From: an uncultured Roseateles sp. | GTDB taxonomy: Bacteria; Pseudomonadota; Gammaproteobacteria; Burkholderiales; Burkholderiaceae_C | Reading direction: 5' to 3' | DNA: 64,000 nt | Assembly: GCF_963422335.1 (NCBI RefSeq) | Contig: NZ_OY729424.1 | Location: 2,852,001-2,916,000 of the forward strand | In this document: one piece after another, positions 12,461 through 21,717 of the stretch | How positions within the stretch are numbered: position 1 is the stretch's first letter | How the letters are laid out: each line of letters opens with the position of its first letter | Translations under genes and position numbers: made by a program | Notes under the pieces: generated by a model | The model's database searches: none | What the model saw: the letters and a program-made list of their open reading frames with translations, nothing else | Told to the model about the DNA's origin: nothing

Positions 12461-14047
12461 ATGCACCGTCTCCTCAAGCCCGGTATCGTCGGCGCCGCCG
12501 TCCTGCTCGCCCTTGGCATCAATGCCCAGGCCCAGACCCTGCGATGGGCTGCCCAGGGTGACGCACAGACCCTGGACCCGCACTCTCAGAACGAGAGCTC
12601 GACAAACATGATCAACGGCCAGGTCTACGAGCGGCTGACGCTGCGTGACAAGAACCTGATCATTGGCCCTGGCCTGGCCACCGAGTGGCAACAAGTGACC
12701 CCGCTGCTCTGGCGCTTCAAGCTGCGGCCAAATGTGAAGTTCCACGACGGCACGCCCTTCACCGCAGACGACGTGGTCTTTTCGATCAATCGCGCCAAGG
12801 AGCCGACCTCTCAAATTGCCGTCTATGCCAACGCGCTGGGCACGCCGCGCAAGGTGGATGACCTCACCGTCGAGTTCGTTCTGGCCGCGCCCAACCCGAT
12901 CTTTCTCCAGCATCTGGACTCGATGTGGATGATGAGCAAGAGCTGGAGCGAGAAGAACCGCGTCACCAAGCCGCTGGACTTTAAGGCCAAGGAAGAGTCC
13001 TTCGCCGCCACCAATATGAATGGCACCGGTCCCTATATGCTGGTGAGCCGCGCGGCGGGGATCAAGACCAGCTACAAGCGCAATCCCAACTGGTGGGGCA
13101 AGCCGCAGGGCAATGTGCAGGAGATCGTGTTCACGCCGATAGGCAATGACGCCACCCGCCTGGCGGCCCTGGTGTCGGGTGAGCTGGACTTTGTACTCGA
13201 CCCGGCTCCGCGCGACGTGCCCAGGCTGCGCGCCACCGAGGGCGTGAAGCTGATCGAGGGGGTGGAGAACCGCATCGTCTTCATCGGCATGGATCAGGCC
13301 CGCGACAAGCTGCTCTACGCCAATGTTCCGGGTGACAAGAACCCGTTCAAGGATCTGCGTGTGCGCAAGGCGCTGTACCAGGCGGTCGATATCGAGACCA
13401 TGCGCACCAAGCTGATGAATGGCCAGAGCGCGCCGACCGGCGGGCTGACACCCTCGCCGCTGGGGGCCTTCAACGACGCCGAGCTCGAGAAGCGCTATGC
13501 CTATGACATCGCTGCGGCGCGCAAGCTGATGGCCGAGGCTGGCTACCCGGACGGCTTCGAAGTCACGCTGGACTGCCCGAACAATCGCTACATCAATGAC
13601 GAGGAAATATGCCTGGCGCTGGCCTCGATGTGGGCGCAGCTGAAGGTCAAGATCCGGGTCGCCGCTCAGCCGCGCGTGACCTACTTCCCGAAGATCGAGA
13701 AGCTTGACACCAGCATGTACATGCTGGGCTGGGGCGGTGCCATTACCGATGCCGAGACCACCTTCACCCCGGTGCTGCGCAACCGTGGCGAGAAGGGGGT
13801 CGGCTCCTACAACTACGGCAATTCGAGGAATGACAAGTTTGATGCGCTGGCGGCACAGTCCAGTGTCGAGGCCGATCCGAAGAAACGCGAGGAGCTCATT
13901 CGCGCGGCGCTGCGCGAATACAAGGACCAGGTTCATGTGATCCCGCTGCACCGCCAGGTGATCCCCTGGGCTGCACGACAGAACGTCACCGTGGTGCACC
14001 GCCCGGACAACTGGTTCGAGGTCGCCTGGGTGACCATCGCCAAGTAA
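12461..14047 (+). CDS. ABC transporter substrate-binding protein, family 5 (peptide/opine type)
   Basis: 528 aa with a signal peptide (cleaved after AQA) and the family-5 extracellular solute-binding fold (AQGDAQTLDPHSQNESSTN; LRPNVKFHDGTPFTADDVVFS). The family delivers oligopeptides, nickel or opines to a Dpp/Opp-type permease. No permease or ATPase gene is adjacent, so this is an orphan binding protein. A GGAG about 10 bp before the ATG supports the start. Confidence 0.9.
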   Translation: MHRLLKPGIVGAAVLLALGINAQAQTLRWAAQGDAQTLDPHSQNESSTNMINGQVYERLTLRDKNLIIGPGLATEWQQVTPLLWRFKLRPNVKFHDGTPFTADDVVFSINRAKEPTSQIAVYANALGTPRKVDDLTVEFVLAAPNPIFLQHLDSMWMMSKSWSEKNRVTKPLDFKAKEESFAATNMNGTGPYMLVSRAAGIKTSYKRNPNWWGKPQGNVQEIVFTPIGNDATRLAALVSGELDFVLDPAPRDVPRLRATEGVKLIEGVENRIVFIGMDQARDKLLYANVPGDKNPFKDLRVRKALYQAVDIETMRTKLMNGQSAPTGGLTPSPLGAFNDAELEKRYAYDIAAARKLMAEAGYPDGFEVTLDCPNNRYINDEEICLALASMWAQLKVKIRVAAQPRVTYFPKIEKLDTSMYMLGWGGAITDAETTFTPVLRNRGEKGVGSYNYGNSRNDKFDALAAQSSVEADPKKREELIRAALREYKDQVHVIPLHRQVIPWAARQNVTVVHRPDNWFEVAWVTIAK

Positions 14048-14065
14048 GTCGCGACACTCGCAAAA

Positions 14066-14087
14066 AAGGCGGCCTGCGGGCCGCCTT
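14066..14087 (-). terminator. terminator between convergent genes
   Basis: Perfect 9-bp stem AAGGCGGCC/GGCCGCCTT with loop TGCG. On the minus strand it runs into a T tract (six A residues on the plus strand), so it mainly ends the histidine kinase operon; it may also act on the converging binding-protein gene. Confidence 0.8.
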
Positions 14088-14098
14088 GTCGTCTCTGC

Positions 14099-16156
14099 CT
14101 AGGCCTGTTCGAGTTGCTCCGGCGCCTGCTGTGCCGTCACCACCTGGGGCAGGCTGAGATAGAAGCAGCAACCCTCGCCGGGCTGGCTCTTCACCGTGAT
14201 GCTGCCGCCCAGCACCTCGGTCACCAGGTTGTAGACGATGTTCAGGCCCAGGCCGCTGCCGCCCTGGCCCAGCTTGGTGGTGAAGAAGGGGTCGAAGATA
14301 CGATCCAGATGGTCGGCCGGAATGCCCCGACCGTTGTCTCTCACCTCCAGCTCCACCCGGTTGGGCGTGGTCATTCGCGCCGAGATGCTGACCGTGCCCT
14401 TGAACTTGGTGTCGAAGGCGTGGATGAAGGCGTTGTTGATCAGATTGCCCAGCACCTGGCCCAGCGGGCCGGGGTAGCTGTCCATGACGATCTTGGGCGG
14501 GATCTGGCACAGCACCTGGTGGCCATAGCGTCGTATCGTGGGGCCCATCGTCAGCACGATCTCGGCCACCATTTCGTCCAGGGCGAACAGGCGGCGGTTG
14601 ACGCTGGTCTGGTCCACCGCCACCTGCTTGAAGCTGGCCACCAGCTCGGAGGCGCGGCTCAGGTTCTTCATCAGGATGTCGGTGCCGTGGCGGGTGTTGC
14701 TGATGAAGCTGTCGAGCGTCGAACGGCGCAAGCCTTGCTCGACGCCATCGGCCAGCTCCTTGCCGTGTTGCTGCAGGGTCGAGGCCACCATCACCGCATT
14801 GCCGATCGGCGTGTTCAGCTCGTGGGCGATGCCGGCCACCAGCGAGCCCAGGGCGGCCATCTTCTCGGTGCGTATCAGCTCGCTCTGGGCGCGCTGCAGG
14901 TTCTCCAATGCCGCGGTCAGGTCCTTGTTGGCCGCCTCCAGCGCTTGGGTGCGCTCCTGCACGCGCTGTTCGAGCCGGGTGTTGAGCTTGAGCACTTCCT
15001 GCTCGTTGTGGCGTTTCTGGGTGATGTCTTCCAGCACCAGGATGATCAGGGTCTCGCGGCCCAGATCGACCAGTTGGCCGGAGATGTCGCACAGCAGGGT
15101 GCGCTGCTGCTGGCCGCAGTGCAGCCAGGCCTCGTAGCCCCGCACCTCGCCGTTATGCTCGATGATGTCCAGCACAGCCTGCTGGTCGGCCGGGTTCTGC
15201 CACAGCGCCAGTCCCTCGCGATTGGGGGCCAGCACCTGGGCGCGGGTGGCCGAGAACTGGTGCTCCCAGGCCTCGTTGACATCGACCACCGCATAGCCCT
15301 GTTCCTTGCGCAGCACCGTCATCGCCACCGGCGAGGCCTGGAAGATGGCGGTGAACTTGGCTTCGGTGGAGCGCAGCGCCTGCTCGGCGCGCAGCCTGTC
15401 GTTGAGCTCCTGCTGCAGTTCGGCGTTCTTCACGTCGCGGTCGGCGATCAGCCGCGCCAGCTCCTGGCGCATCAGCTCCAGGCTCTGGGCCAGCTTGCCG
15501 ATCTCGTCGCCGCGCTGCGAGACCACCGGTTCACTCAGTTCGCCATTGGCCAGCCTCGCGGTGGCGCGGCGCAGTGCGTGCACCGGGCGCATGATGCGGC
15601 GCTCGAACAGCAGCAGTATCAGCACGAATGAGATGCCCACCTGGCCCAGCAGGGCCGCGCCGAGCTTGAGCAGGTCGGTGCGCAACTCCTGGTCGACGCG
15701 TTCGGTGCTCAGCTCCACCGTCACCAGGCCGATGGCGCGGTTCTCCAGGATGATGGGCCGCTCATCCTTGAGCACGGTGCCGCTGCGGCGGTCCATCACC
15801 TCGCTGTGCACGAAGCGGGTCTTGGACTCGTCCTCGACCGTCACGCGCACCACCTCGGGGTTGCGCATCACCGCCTGCACGAAGCGGCTGGCGACCTCCT
15901 TGTCGACGTTCCAGACCGGCACCACCAGCGCGCGCGACAGCATGTCGGTGTATTGCGACATCGGCACGCGCACCCGCAGGTTGACCTCGCGTTCGTAGCG
16001 GTCCACCAGCAGGAAGCGACCCAGCAGCAGCACGGGCAACAGAATGCCCAAGGCTACCCCGAGTATCAGGATTTGTCTGAGAGAAAGTTTGCCCAATGGA
16101 CGCCCTGAGAGTGGGGGCCTGCGGCAGGGCCCGGAGCCTGACCGGGGCGCTGGCAC
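14099..16156 (-). CDS. membrane sensor histidine kinase (HAMP-PAS-HisKA-HATPase)
   Basis: 685 aa. A transmembrane helix near residues 27-47, a periplasmic loop, a second helix near 170-188, then HAMP (RRIMRPVHALRRATARLAN), a PAS-like segment, a coiled coil, HisKA with the phospho-His in AGIAHELNTP near 442, and an HATPase_c domain (NLINNAF, DNGRGIP, GGSGLGLNI). No receiver domain or adjacent response regulator is seen. GTG at 16156 gives the longest form; a TTG at 16096 behind AGGG would drop 20 low-complexity residues. A binding-protein gene ends 15 bp upstream and may encode its periplasmic sensor partner. Confidence 0.9.
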   Translation of the reverse strand: MPAPRSGSGPCRRPPLSGRPLGKLSLRQILILGVALGILLPVLLLGRFLLVDRYEREVNLRVRVPMSQYTDMLSRALVVPVWNVDKEVASRFVQAVMRNPEVVRVTVEDESKTRFVHSEVMDRRSGTVLKDERPIILENRAIGLVTVELSTERVDQELRTDLLKLGAALLGQVGISFVLILLLFERRIMRPVHALRRATARLANGELSEPVVSQRGDEIGKLAQSLELMRQELARLIADRDVKNAELQQELNDRLRAEQALRSTEAKFTAIFQASPVAMTVLRKEQGYAVVDVNEAWEHQFSATRAQVLAPNREGLALWQNPADQQAVLDIIEHNGEVRGYEAWLHCGQQQRTLLCDISGQLVDLGRETLIILVLEDITQKRHNEQEVLKLNTRLEQRVQERTQALEAANKDLTAALENLQRAQSELIRTEKMAALGSLVAGIAHELNTPIGNAVMVASTLQQHGKELADGVEQGLRRSTLDSFISNTRHGTDILMKNLSRASELVASFKQVAVDQTSVNRRLFALDEMVAEIVLTMGPTIRRYGHQVLCQIPPKIVMDSYPGPLGQVLGNLINNAFIHAFDTKFKGTVSISARMTTPNRVELEVRDNGRGIPADHLDRIFDPFFTTKLGQGGSGLGLNIVYNLVTEVLGGSITVKSQPGEGCCFYLSLPQVVTAQQAPEQLEQA

Positions 16157-16171
16157 CCCGCCCGCTTGTTG

Positions 16172-16984
16172 TTATTTGGTCTGCTTGCGCCAGAGCTGGA
16201 TATTGGTCTCGACCAGCCTGGCCATCACATTCTGCTTCGCAAACTTGTACATCGCCTTGGCCAGCCGGCCACGCATCTCGCCAGTATTGCATGGCGACTT
16301 GTGGGAGATCGTCAAGAAAAGATTTTCGTTGGTGATCGGCGGGGTGATGGTCTTCAGACCGCCGATATTCATTTTTGCCACATAGGCCTGTCCCGGGTCT
16401 TCCTCGTAGATCAGGTAGTTGGAGCGCGACTTCTCCAGCATGCGCAGCGCCAGCTCCAGGCTGGGCACCGTGGCGATCTTCAGTGACTCCTTGGCATAGC
16501 GGTCGAACTCCTCGCCAAAGCTGTTGTTGATCACCGTCACGCCCTGCAGGCCGACCAGATCGCTCCACTTGCGGTACTTCAGATTCGCGTCGGCACGTGT
16601 CCAGATCACGGTGCGCGTTTCCTTGAAGGCCGGATGCATATAGTCCATGTAGTCCAGCCGGGGCAGGGTGAAGAAGGCGCCGGCGATCAGGTCGACGCGG
16701 CCCAGCTTGGCCTCCTCCTGCACGCGGGCCCAGGAGCCCGCATACCTGACCTCGATCGGCAGCCCGAGCTCCTTGGACAGCAGTTGCATCAGGTCGGCGT
16801 TGGCGCCGATCAGCTTGGACTCATCCTCGGGGTCGCGCCACAGAAAAGGCGGGTACTCCGGATTGCCGGTGGCCTGCAGCCGCGTGCAGCCCTCGGTGGC
16901 CTGCGCCTTGCAGCCAGCGCTCAGACCCAGGACCAGCGCAGCGCAGAGGCTCGGCCAGACGGACAGGCGAATGGAGTTGTGCAT
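16172..16984 (-). CDS. periplasmic solute-binding lipoprotein (PBPb type)
   Basis: 270 aa with a lipobox (LSAGC) and the family-3 binding fold (GNPEYPPFLW; GRVDLIAGAFFTLPRLDYMDYMHP). The ATG at 16984 (MHNSIRL) begins the signal peptide; a start 12 codons upstream is possible. It is followed after 15 bp by the sensor kinase gene with no transporter genes, so it more likely presents a ligand to the kinase than feeds an ABC permease. Ligand unknown. Confidence 0.85.
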   Translation of the reverse strand: MHNSIRLSVWPSLCAALVLGLSAGCKAQATEGCTRLQATGNPEYPPFLWRDPEDESKLIGANADLMQLLSKELGLPIEVRYAGSWARVQEEAKLGRVDLIAGAFFTLPRLDYMDYMHPAFKETRTVIWTRADANLKYRKWSDLVGLQGVTVINNSFGEEFDRYAKESLKIATVPSLELALRMLEKSRSNYLIYEEDPGQAYVAKMNIGGLKTITPPITNENLFLTISHKSPCNTGEMRGRLAKAMYKFAKQNVMARLVETNIQLWRKQTK

Positions 16985-17198
16985 GTGGGCTCGGTCTGGT
17001 TGCTCGGACGTTCCACCCATCGAGGCAGCCGGCCGGAAAAATAGATGCTAAATCTGAAAAACTCGAGCAGTGTGCAGCGCGGCGTCCGGGCTGACAAGTC
17101 AGGTATCTGCGAATAAGTGGGCGCAAGTCACGCCTGTTGTGCGGTGAGGGCTCGGCTGCAACCAGGCTGGGCTCCGGTTCTGAAATGTTTCGTACTTG

Positions 17199-17217
17199 TT
17201 ACTACTGAATGTAGTAA
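17199..17217. promoter_or_regulatory. inverted repeat, candidate repressor operator upstream of chrA
   Basis: TTACTACTGAATGTAGTAA has perfect 7-bp arms around a 5-bp spacer, about 80 bp before the chromate transporter gene. The arms resemble the TACTAC/GTAGTA operators of BlaI/MecI-type repressors. No such regulator gene is in the window. Confidence 0.45.
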
Positions 17218-17299
17218 TCTGTACAACAAATCCCGCTGCTGCTGATCGCGGCGTCAATACTTAAGACTTGATGAACACATGCCAACAGGAGATACGTGC

Positions 17300-18655
17300 A
17301 TGAACCCCCGTGCCGCAACCCCCGCATCACGCCCCGAAGCGGTGTCGTTCTGGCAGGCCTTCATGTTCTGGCTGAAGCTGGGTTTCATCAGCTTCGGTGG
17401 TCCGGCCGGGCAGATCGCCATCATGCATACCGAGCTGGTGGAGCGCAGGCGCTGGATCAGCGAGAAGCGCTTCCTGCATGCTCTGAACTACTGCATGGTG
17501 CTGCCTGGCCCCGAGGCGCAGCAGCTGGCCACCTACATCGGCTGGCTGATGCACCGCACACGCGGCGGCCTGGTGGCCGGCGGGCTGTTTGTGCTGCCCT
17601 CGCTGTTCATCCTGATCGCGCTGTCGTGGATCTATATCGCCTACGGCCAGTTGCCGGTGGTGGCCGGCATCTTCTACGGGATCAAACCGGCGGTGACGGC
17701 GCTGGTGTTGCATGCCGCGCATCGCATTGGCACGCGGGCATTGAAGAACGGCTGGCTGTGGGCGATTGCTGCGGGCGCATTTGTCGCCATCTTCGCGCTG
17801 GACCTGCCTTTCCCGCTGATTGTGCTGGCGGCGGCGCTGATCGGCCACTTCGGCGGACGCTTCGCACCGCAGGTCTTCGTCGTCGGCGGCGGCCATGGTG
17901 CGGCCAAGGCCGGCTACGGCCCGGCGTTGATTGATGACGACACGCCCACGCCGGCCCATGCATTGTTCACCCGCGGCCGGCTGGCCAGGGTCTTGCTGAT
18001 CGGCTTCGGCCTTTGGCTGGCCGCCATGGGTCTGCTGCTGGCGCAATGGGGCTGGCAGGGCACGCTGACGCAGATGGGCTGGTTCTTCACCAAGGCTGCG
18101 CTGCTGACCTTCGGTGGCGCCTACGCCGTGCTGCCCTATGTCTACCAGGGCGCGGTGGAGCAGTACCACTGGCTCAATGCGACGCAGATGATCGATGGTC
18201 TGGCGCTGGGCGAGACCACCCCCGGCCCGCTGATCATGGTGGTGGCCTTTGTCGGCTTCGTCGGCGGCTGGGCAAGCCGCGTGTTCGGCCCCGACGCCCT
18301 GTTCCTGGCCGGCGCGGCAGCGGCCACGGTGGTGACCTTCGTCACCTTTTTGCCGTCCTTTGTCTTCATCTTCGCCGGCGGACCGCTGATCGAGACCACC
18401 CACGGCAATCTGAAGTTCACCGCTCCGCTGACGGCCATCACTGCCGCCGTGGTCGGGGTGATACTCAACTTGGCGCTGTTCTTCGCCTACCACGTGCTGT
18501 GGCCCCAGGGTTTTGCCGGCCGTTTCGACTGGCCCTCGGCACTGATTGCCGCGGGCGCCCTGGTGGCGCTGTTCCGTTTCAAGCTGGGCGTGCTGGGCCT
18601 GCTGGCCGGCTGTGCGGCGATCGGCCTGGCCTTTAGCGCCCTGTCCGCCAGCTGA
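17300..18655 (+). CDS. chrA: chromate transporter, two-domain ChrA
   Basis: 451 aa with about ten membrane helices in two related halves. The N-terminal half carries the CHR signature (LKLGFISFGGPAGQIA...VLPGPEAQQLATYIGW) and the C-terminal half repeats it (FFTKAALLTFGGAYAVLPYV...GETTPGPLIM). ChrA exports chromate, usually giving chromate resistance. AGGAGATACGTGC before the ATG at 17300 fixes the start. It is a lone gene with a candidate operator upstream. Confidence 0.93.
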   Translation: MNPRAATPASRPEAVSFWQAFMFWLKLGFISFGGPAGQIAIMHTELVERRRWISEKRFLHALNYCMVLPGPEAQQLATYIGWLMHRTRGGLVAGGLFVLPSLFILIALSWIYIAYGQLPVVAGIFYGIKPAVTALVLHAAHRIGTRALKNGWLWAIAAGAFVAIFALDLPFPLIVLAAALIGHFGGRFAPQVFVVGGGHGAAKAGYGPALIDDDTPTPAHALFTRGRLARVLLIGFGLWLAAMGLLLAQWGWQGTLTQMGWFFTKAALLTFGGAYAVLPYVYQGAVEQYHWLNATQMIDGLALGETTPGPLIMVVAFVGFVGGWASRVFGPDALFLAGAAAATVVTFVTFLPSFVFIFAGGPLIETTHGNLKFTAPLTAITAAVVGVILNLALFFAYHVLWPQGFAGRFDWPSALIAAGALVALFRFKLGVLGLLAGCAAIGLAFSALSAS

Positions 18656-18781
18656 TTGAGTTCCGCACCGCAAGAGATGGCGTCGGCGATGGCGCTGGCT
18701 ACGAAGGCAAGCTGGGCACTGCTCAGCTTTGTGCCAGGCGAGGGGGAGGTTGCTCAGTCAGGCGGGAGCTGAGGCGGACTC

Positions 18782-19693
18782 CTAGGCGGCCGTCGCGTCG
18801 TGGGCGCAACCGGCACGTGGCGGCAACAGCCGCTGAACCAGCGGGTGCGAGACCTTCTTCTCGGTGCCAATCGCGAAGTACTGCTCCTCAACACCGTTGC
18901 AATGGCCGACACGCTGCACGTCGTAGCGGTGCACCAGTTCGTCATGCACCAGCTCGGCGGCGGGGAACACCCCCATGCCGCCTGCGCCGAAGGTCTTGAG
19001 CAGGGCACTGTCCTCGAATTCGCCGACCACGCGCGGGCGCACCCCCAGGCGCTCGAACCACTGGTCGATGCGGCCTCGCACCGCGACGTGGGCGGTGGGC
19101 AGCAGCACCGGCACCTCGGCCAGCGACTGCGGAAAGCCGGCCCGTGCGGCCTCGAACCAGCCGCTGCTGGCATACCAGCCCAGCGCCGAGGCCCCCAGCG
19201 CGTGGCTGTAGACCTTCAGGTTGGGATTGGCTGGCACCGGCCGGTCGGCCAGCACCACGTCCAGCCGGTGCAGGGCCAGGTCGGCCAGCAGGTCTGCGAA
19301 GTCGGCCTCGTGGCACAGCAGGCGCAGCCGAGGCTCGTGCAGCACCGGCTGCATCAGGCGGTGTATCACCAGCTTGGGCAGACCGTCCGAGATGCCGACG
19401 GCCAAGCGCACTGAGGGTGAGCTGACCGCCTCGCGCACGACGCCGGGCAGCTGCTCACCGAGTTGGAAGATCAGCTCCGCCTGTCGCATGGCGGCGTTGC
19501 CGGCCTCCGTCAGCACCAGGCCGCGGCCTGCCGGCTTGAGCAGGCTGTGGCCCAGCGAGCGCTCCAGCTCGCGCACCTGCGTACTCACCGTCTGCACCGC
19601 CATGCCCAGCCGCTCGGCTGCGCGGGCGATGCCGCCCTCCTTGGCGACGACCCAGAAGTAGTACAGGTGGCGGTAGCTGAAATCGAGGCTCAT
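18782..19693 (-). CDS. LysR-family transcriptional regulator, NhaR-like
   Basis: 303 aa. N-terminal winged HTH (FSYRHLYYFWVVAKEGGIARAAERLGMAVQTVS) matches the NhaR branch of LysR regulators, which respond to Na+. The remainder is the co-inducer-binding domain. The gene diverges from the SbtA-like transporter gene across 135 bp of comparatively AT-rich DNA, the usual arrangement for a LysR protein and its target. Confidence 0.88.
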   Translation of the reverse strand: MSLDFSYRHLYYFWVVAKEGGIARAAERLGMAVQTVSTQVRELERSLGHSLLKPAGRGLVLTEAGNAAMRQAELIFQLGEQLPGVVREAVSSPSVRLAVGISDGLPKLVIHRLMQPVLHEPRLRLLCHEADFADLLADLALHRLDVVLADRPVPANPNLKVYSHALGASALGWYASSGWFEAARAGFPQSLAEVPVLLPTAHVAVRGRIDQWFERLGVRPRVVGEFEDSALLKTFGAGGMGVFPAAELVHDELVHRYDVQRVGHCNGVEEQYFAIGTEKKVSHPLVQRLLPPRAGCAHDATAA

Positions 19694-19828
19694 ATTCCCT
19701 TATTTCGGAAGTATTGATCTCTTATTGTCTGCTTTTTAATGTTGGTTTGAGGCGCTATCGTGGCGCAGTCACTCTCGCCCGAGCCAACCCAATACAACCC
19801 GACCCAGCCCTTCGCCGGAGACCTGTGG

Positions 19829-20821
19829 ATGCATAGCCTGCTTGACCCCGCAATCCTGTTTTTCGTCTTCGGCATGTTGGCCGGATTGGTGAAATCGAAC
19901 CTCGAGATTCCCGCGCCGATCTCGCGTTTCCTGTCGCTCTACCTGTTGATGGCGCTCGGACTGAAGGGCGGCTTCGCCCTGGCCAAGTCGGGGCTGACGC
20001 CCGAGGTGCTGGTCAGCCTGGCCTGTGCCCTCGTCATGGCTGTGGTGGTGCCGGCCCTGGGCTATCTGCTTCTGCGCCGCTTCCTGTCGGGCTTTGACGC
20101 GGCGGCCATTGCCGCCACCTACGGCTCGGTCAGTGCCGTGACCTTCATCACCGCCGTGCAGTACCTCGATACCCACGGCGTCGCCTTCGGCGGTCACATG
20201 GCGGCAGCGATGGCCCTGATGGAGTCGCCGGCGATCCTGATGGCGGTGCTGTTGTCGAACCTGGTGCGCCAGCGCCAGGCGGCGAGTGCGCCGGCCGGTT
20301 CCGACCTGCCTGCCATGCCGCGCGGCGGCGTGTCGATGCGCAAGGTGCTGCACGAATCGTTCACCGATGGCGCCCAGCTGCTGCTGCTCGGCGCGATGGT
20401 GGTGGGTCTCCTCACCGGCGAGTCGGGCCAGCGGGCGATGCAGCCTTTCTCCGTCGATCTGTTCAAGGGTATGCTGGCCTTCTTCCTGCTCGACATGGGC
20501 CTGATGGCCTCGCGCAACCTCGGTCAGCTGCGCGGCAAATCGCCCTGGCTGCTGGCCTATGCGCTGGGCGGCCCGCTGGTGCATGCGGCGCTGGCCCTGG
20601 CCCTGGCCTGGGCCGTGGGCATGAGCCCGGGCAACGGCGCGCTGCTGGTGGTGCTGGCTGCCAGCGCCTCCTACATCGCCGTGCCGGCGGTGGTGCGCCA
20701 GGCCATACCCGAGGCGCAGCCTTCGCTGTATTTCGGCATGTCGCTGGGGCTGACCTTTCCGTTCAACATCCTGCTGGGCATTCCGTTGTACGTGAGCGCT
20801 GCCAGGCATGTGCTCGGGTGA
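19829..20821 (+). CDS. SbtA-type sodium-dependent bicarbonate permease homologue
   Basis: 330 aa with about ten membrane helices and the SbtA (DUF897) pattern: DPAILFFVFGMLAG, YLLMALGLKGG, TYGSVSAVTFITA in the first half and an inverted-topology second half (FFLLDMGLMASRN; SYIAVPAVVRQAIPEA). Cyanobacterial SbtA imports bicarbonate with Na+; the substrate in proteobacteria is less certain. GGAG precedes the ATG at 19829. The NhaR-like regulator gene is divergent and may link expression to Na+. Confidence 0.85.
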   Translation: MHSLLDPAILFFVFGMLAGLVKSNLEIPAPISRFLSLYLLMALGLKGGFALAKSGLTPEVLVSLACALVMAVVVPALGYLLLRRFLSGFDAAAIAATYGSVSAVTFITAVQYLDTHGVAFGGHMAAAMALMESPAILMAVLLSNLVRQRQAASAPAGSDLPAMPRGGVSMRKVLHESFTDGAQLLLLGAMVVGLLTGESGQRAMQPFSVDLFKGMLAFFLLDMGLMASRNLGQLRGKSPWLLAYALGGPLVHAALALALAWAVGMSPGNGALLVVLAASASYIAVPAVVRQAIPEAQPSLYFGMSLGLTFPFNILLGIPLYVSAARHVLG

Positions 20822-20874
20822 TCGCGAGGTGGCCACCAGCGCGTAAGATCGATCGCGAACGCACAGGAGGCGGC

Positions 20875-21708
20875 ATGGCGAGCAAGACCCCGGACCGGCG
20901 GCCGACTCCGCTGCCAACCCACCGGCCCACCGCGCTGATCACCGGCGCGTCGTCGGGCATCGGCGAGGCGCTGGCCGGCTGTTTCGCCGCTGGCGGCCAC
21001 AACCTGGTGCTGGTGGCGCGCAGCGCCGACAAGCTCCAGACGCTGGCCAAGGCCCTGTCCACTGCGCATGGCGTCAAGGCCTGGGTGGCACCAGCCGATC
21101 TGTCGCGGCCTGATGCGGCCGAGTCGCTGGCCGTGGCGATGAAACGTGCTCGCCGACCGATCGACGTGCTCGTCAACAATGCCGGCGTGCTCGCGCGGGG
21201 CAGCTTCGTTGAGATGGCGGCACAGCGCCACGGCCAGATGATCGATCTGAACGTGTCGGGCCTGAGCGCGATGCTGGCGCACTTCCTGCCGGCCATGGTC
21301 GCCCGGGGCAGCGGCCGAGTGCTCAACGTAGCCTCGATCGCAGCCTTCCAGCCGGTACCCTCGCTGGCCACCTACGCGGCCACCAAGGCCTATGTGCTGT
21401 CGCTGACCGAGTCGCTGTCTGAGGAGCTCAAGGGCAGCGGCGTCAGCATCACCGCTCTGTGCCCGGGCATCACCGCGACGAATATGCTGGCCAGAGCGCA
21501 GCAAGAAGACACGCAGCTGGGCAGGCTGCCGGGCTTCGTCGTCGGCGGCGCCGAAGCGGTGGCTGCCGAGGGCTATGAGGCCTGCATGCGCGGCGAGGTG
21601 ATTCGCGTGCCGGGCGTGCTGAACCTGGCCACGATACTGGCCGCCCGCGCCACGCCGAAATGGCTGTTGCGCCGCGTCAGCGGTGCGCTGGCGCGGACAC
21701 TGATCTAG
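20875..21708 (+). CDS. short-chain dehydrogenase/reductase
   Basis: 277 aa Rossmann-fold SDR: cofactor loop TGASSGIGEA, the NNAG motif, catalytic Ser in NVASIAAF and YAATK (Tyr and Lys). It resembles the DltE/YqjQ type used on lipid or ketone substrates. AGGAGGCGGC precedes the ATG. The reductase gene starts 9 bp downstream, so the two probably form an operon, possibly in lipid metabolism. Confidence 0.88.
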   Translation: MASKTPDRRPTPLPTHRPTALITGASSGIGEALAGCFAAGGHNLVLVARSADKLQTLAKALSTAHGVKAWVAPADLSRPDAAESLAVAMKRARRPIDVLVNNAGVLARGSFVEMAAQRHGQMIDLNVSGLSAMLAHFLPAMVARGSGRVLNVASIAAFQPVPSLATYAATKAYVLSLTESLSEELKGSGVSITALCPGITATNMLARAQQEDTQLGRLPGFVVGGAEAVAAEGYEACMRGEVIRVPGVLNLATILAARATPKWLLRRVSGALARTLI

Positions 21709-21717
21709 GCAGAATCC

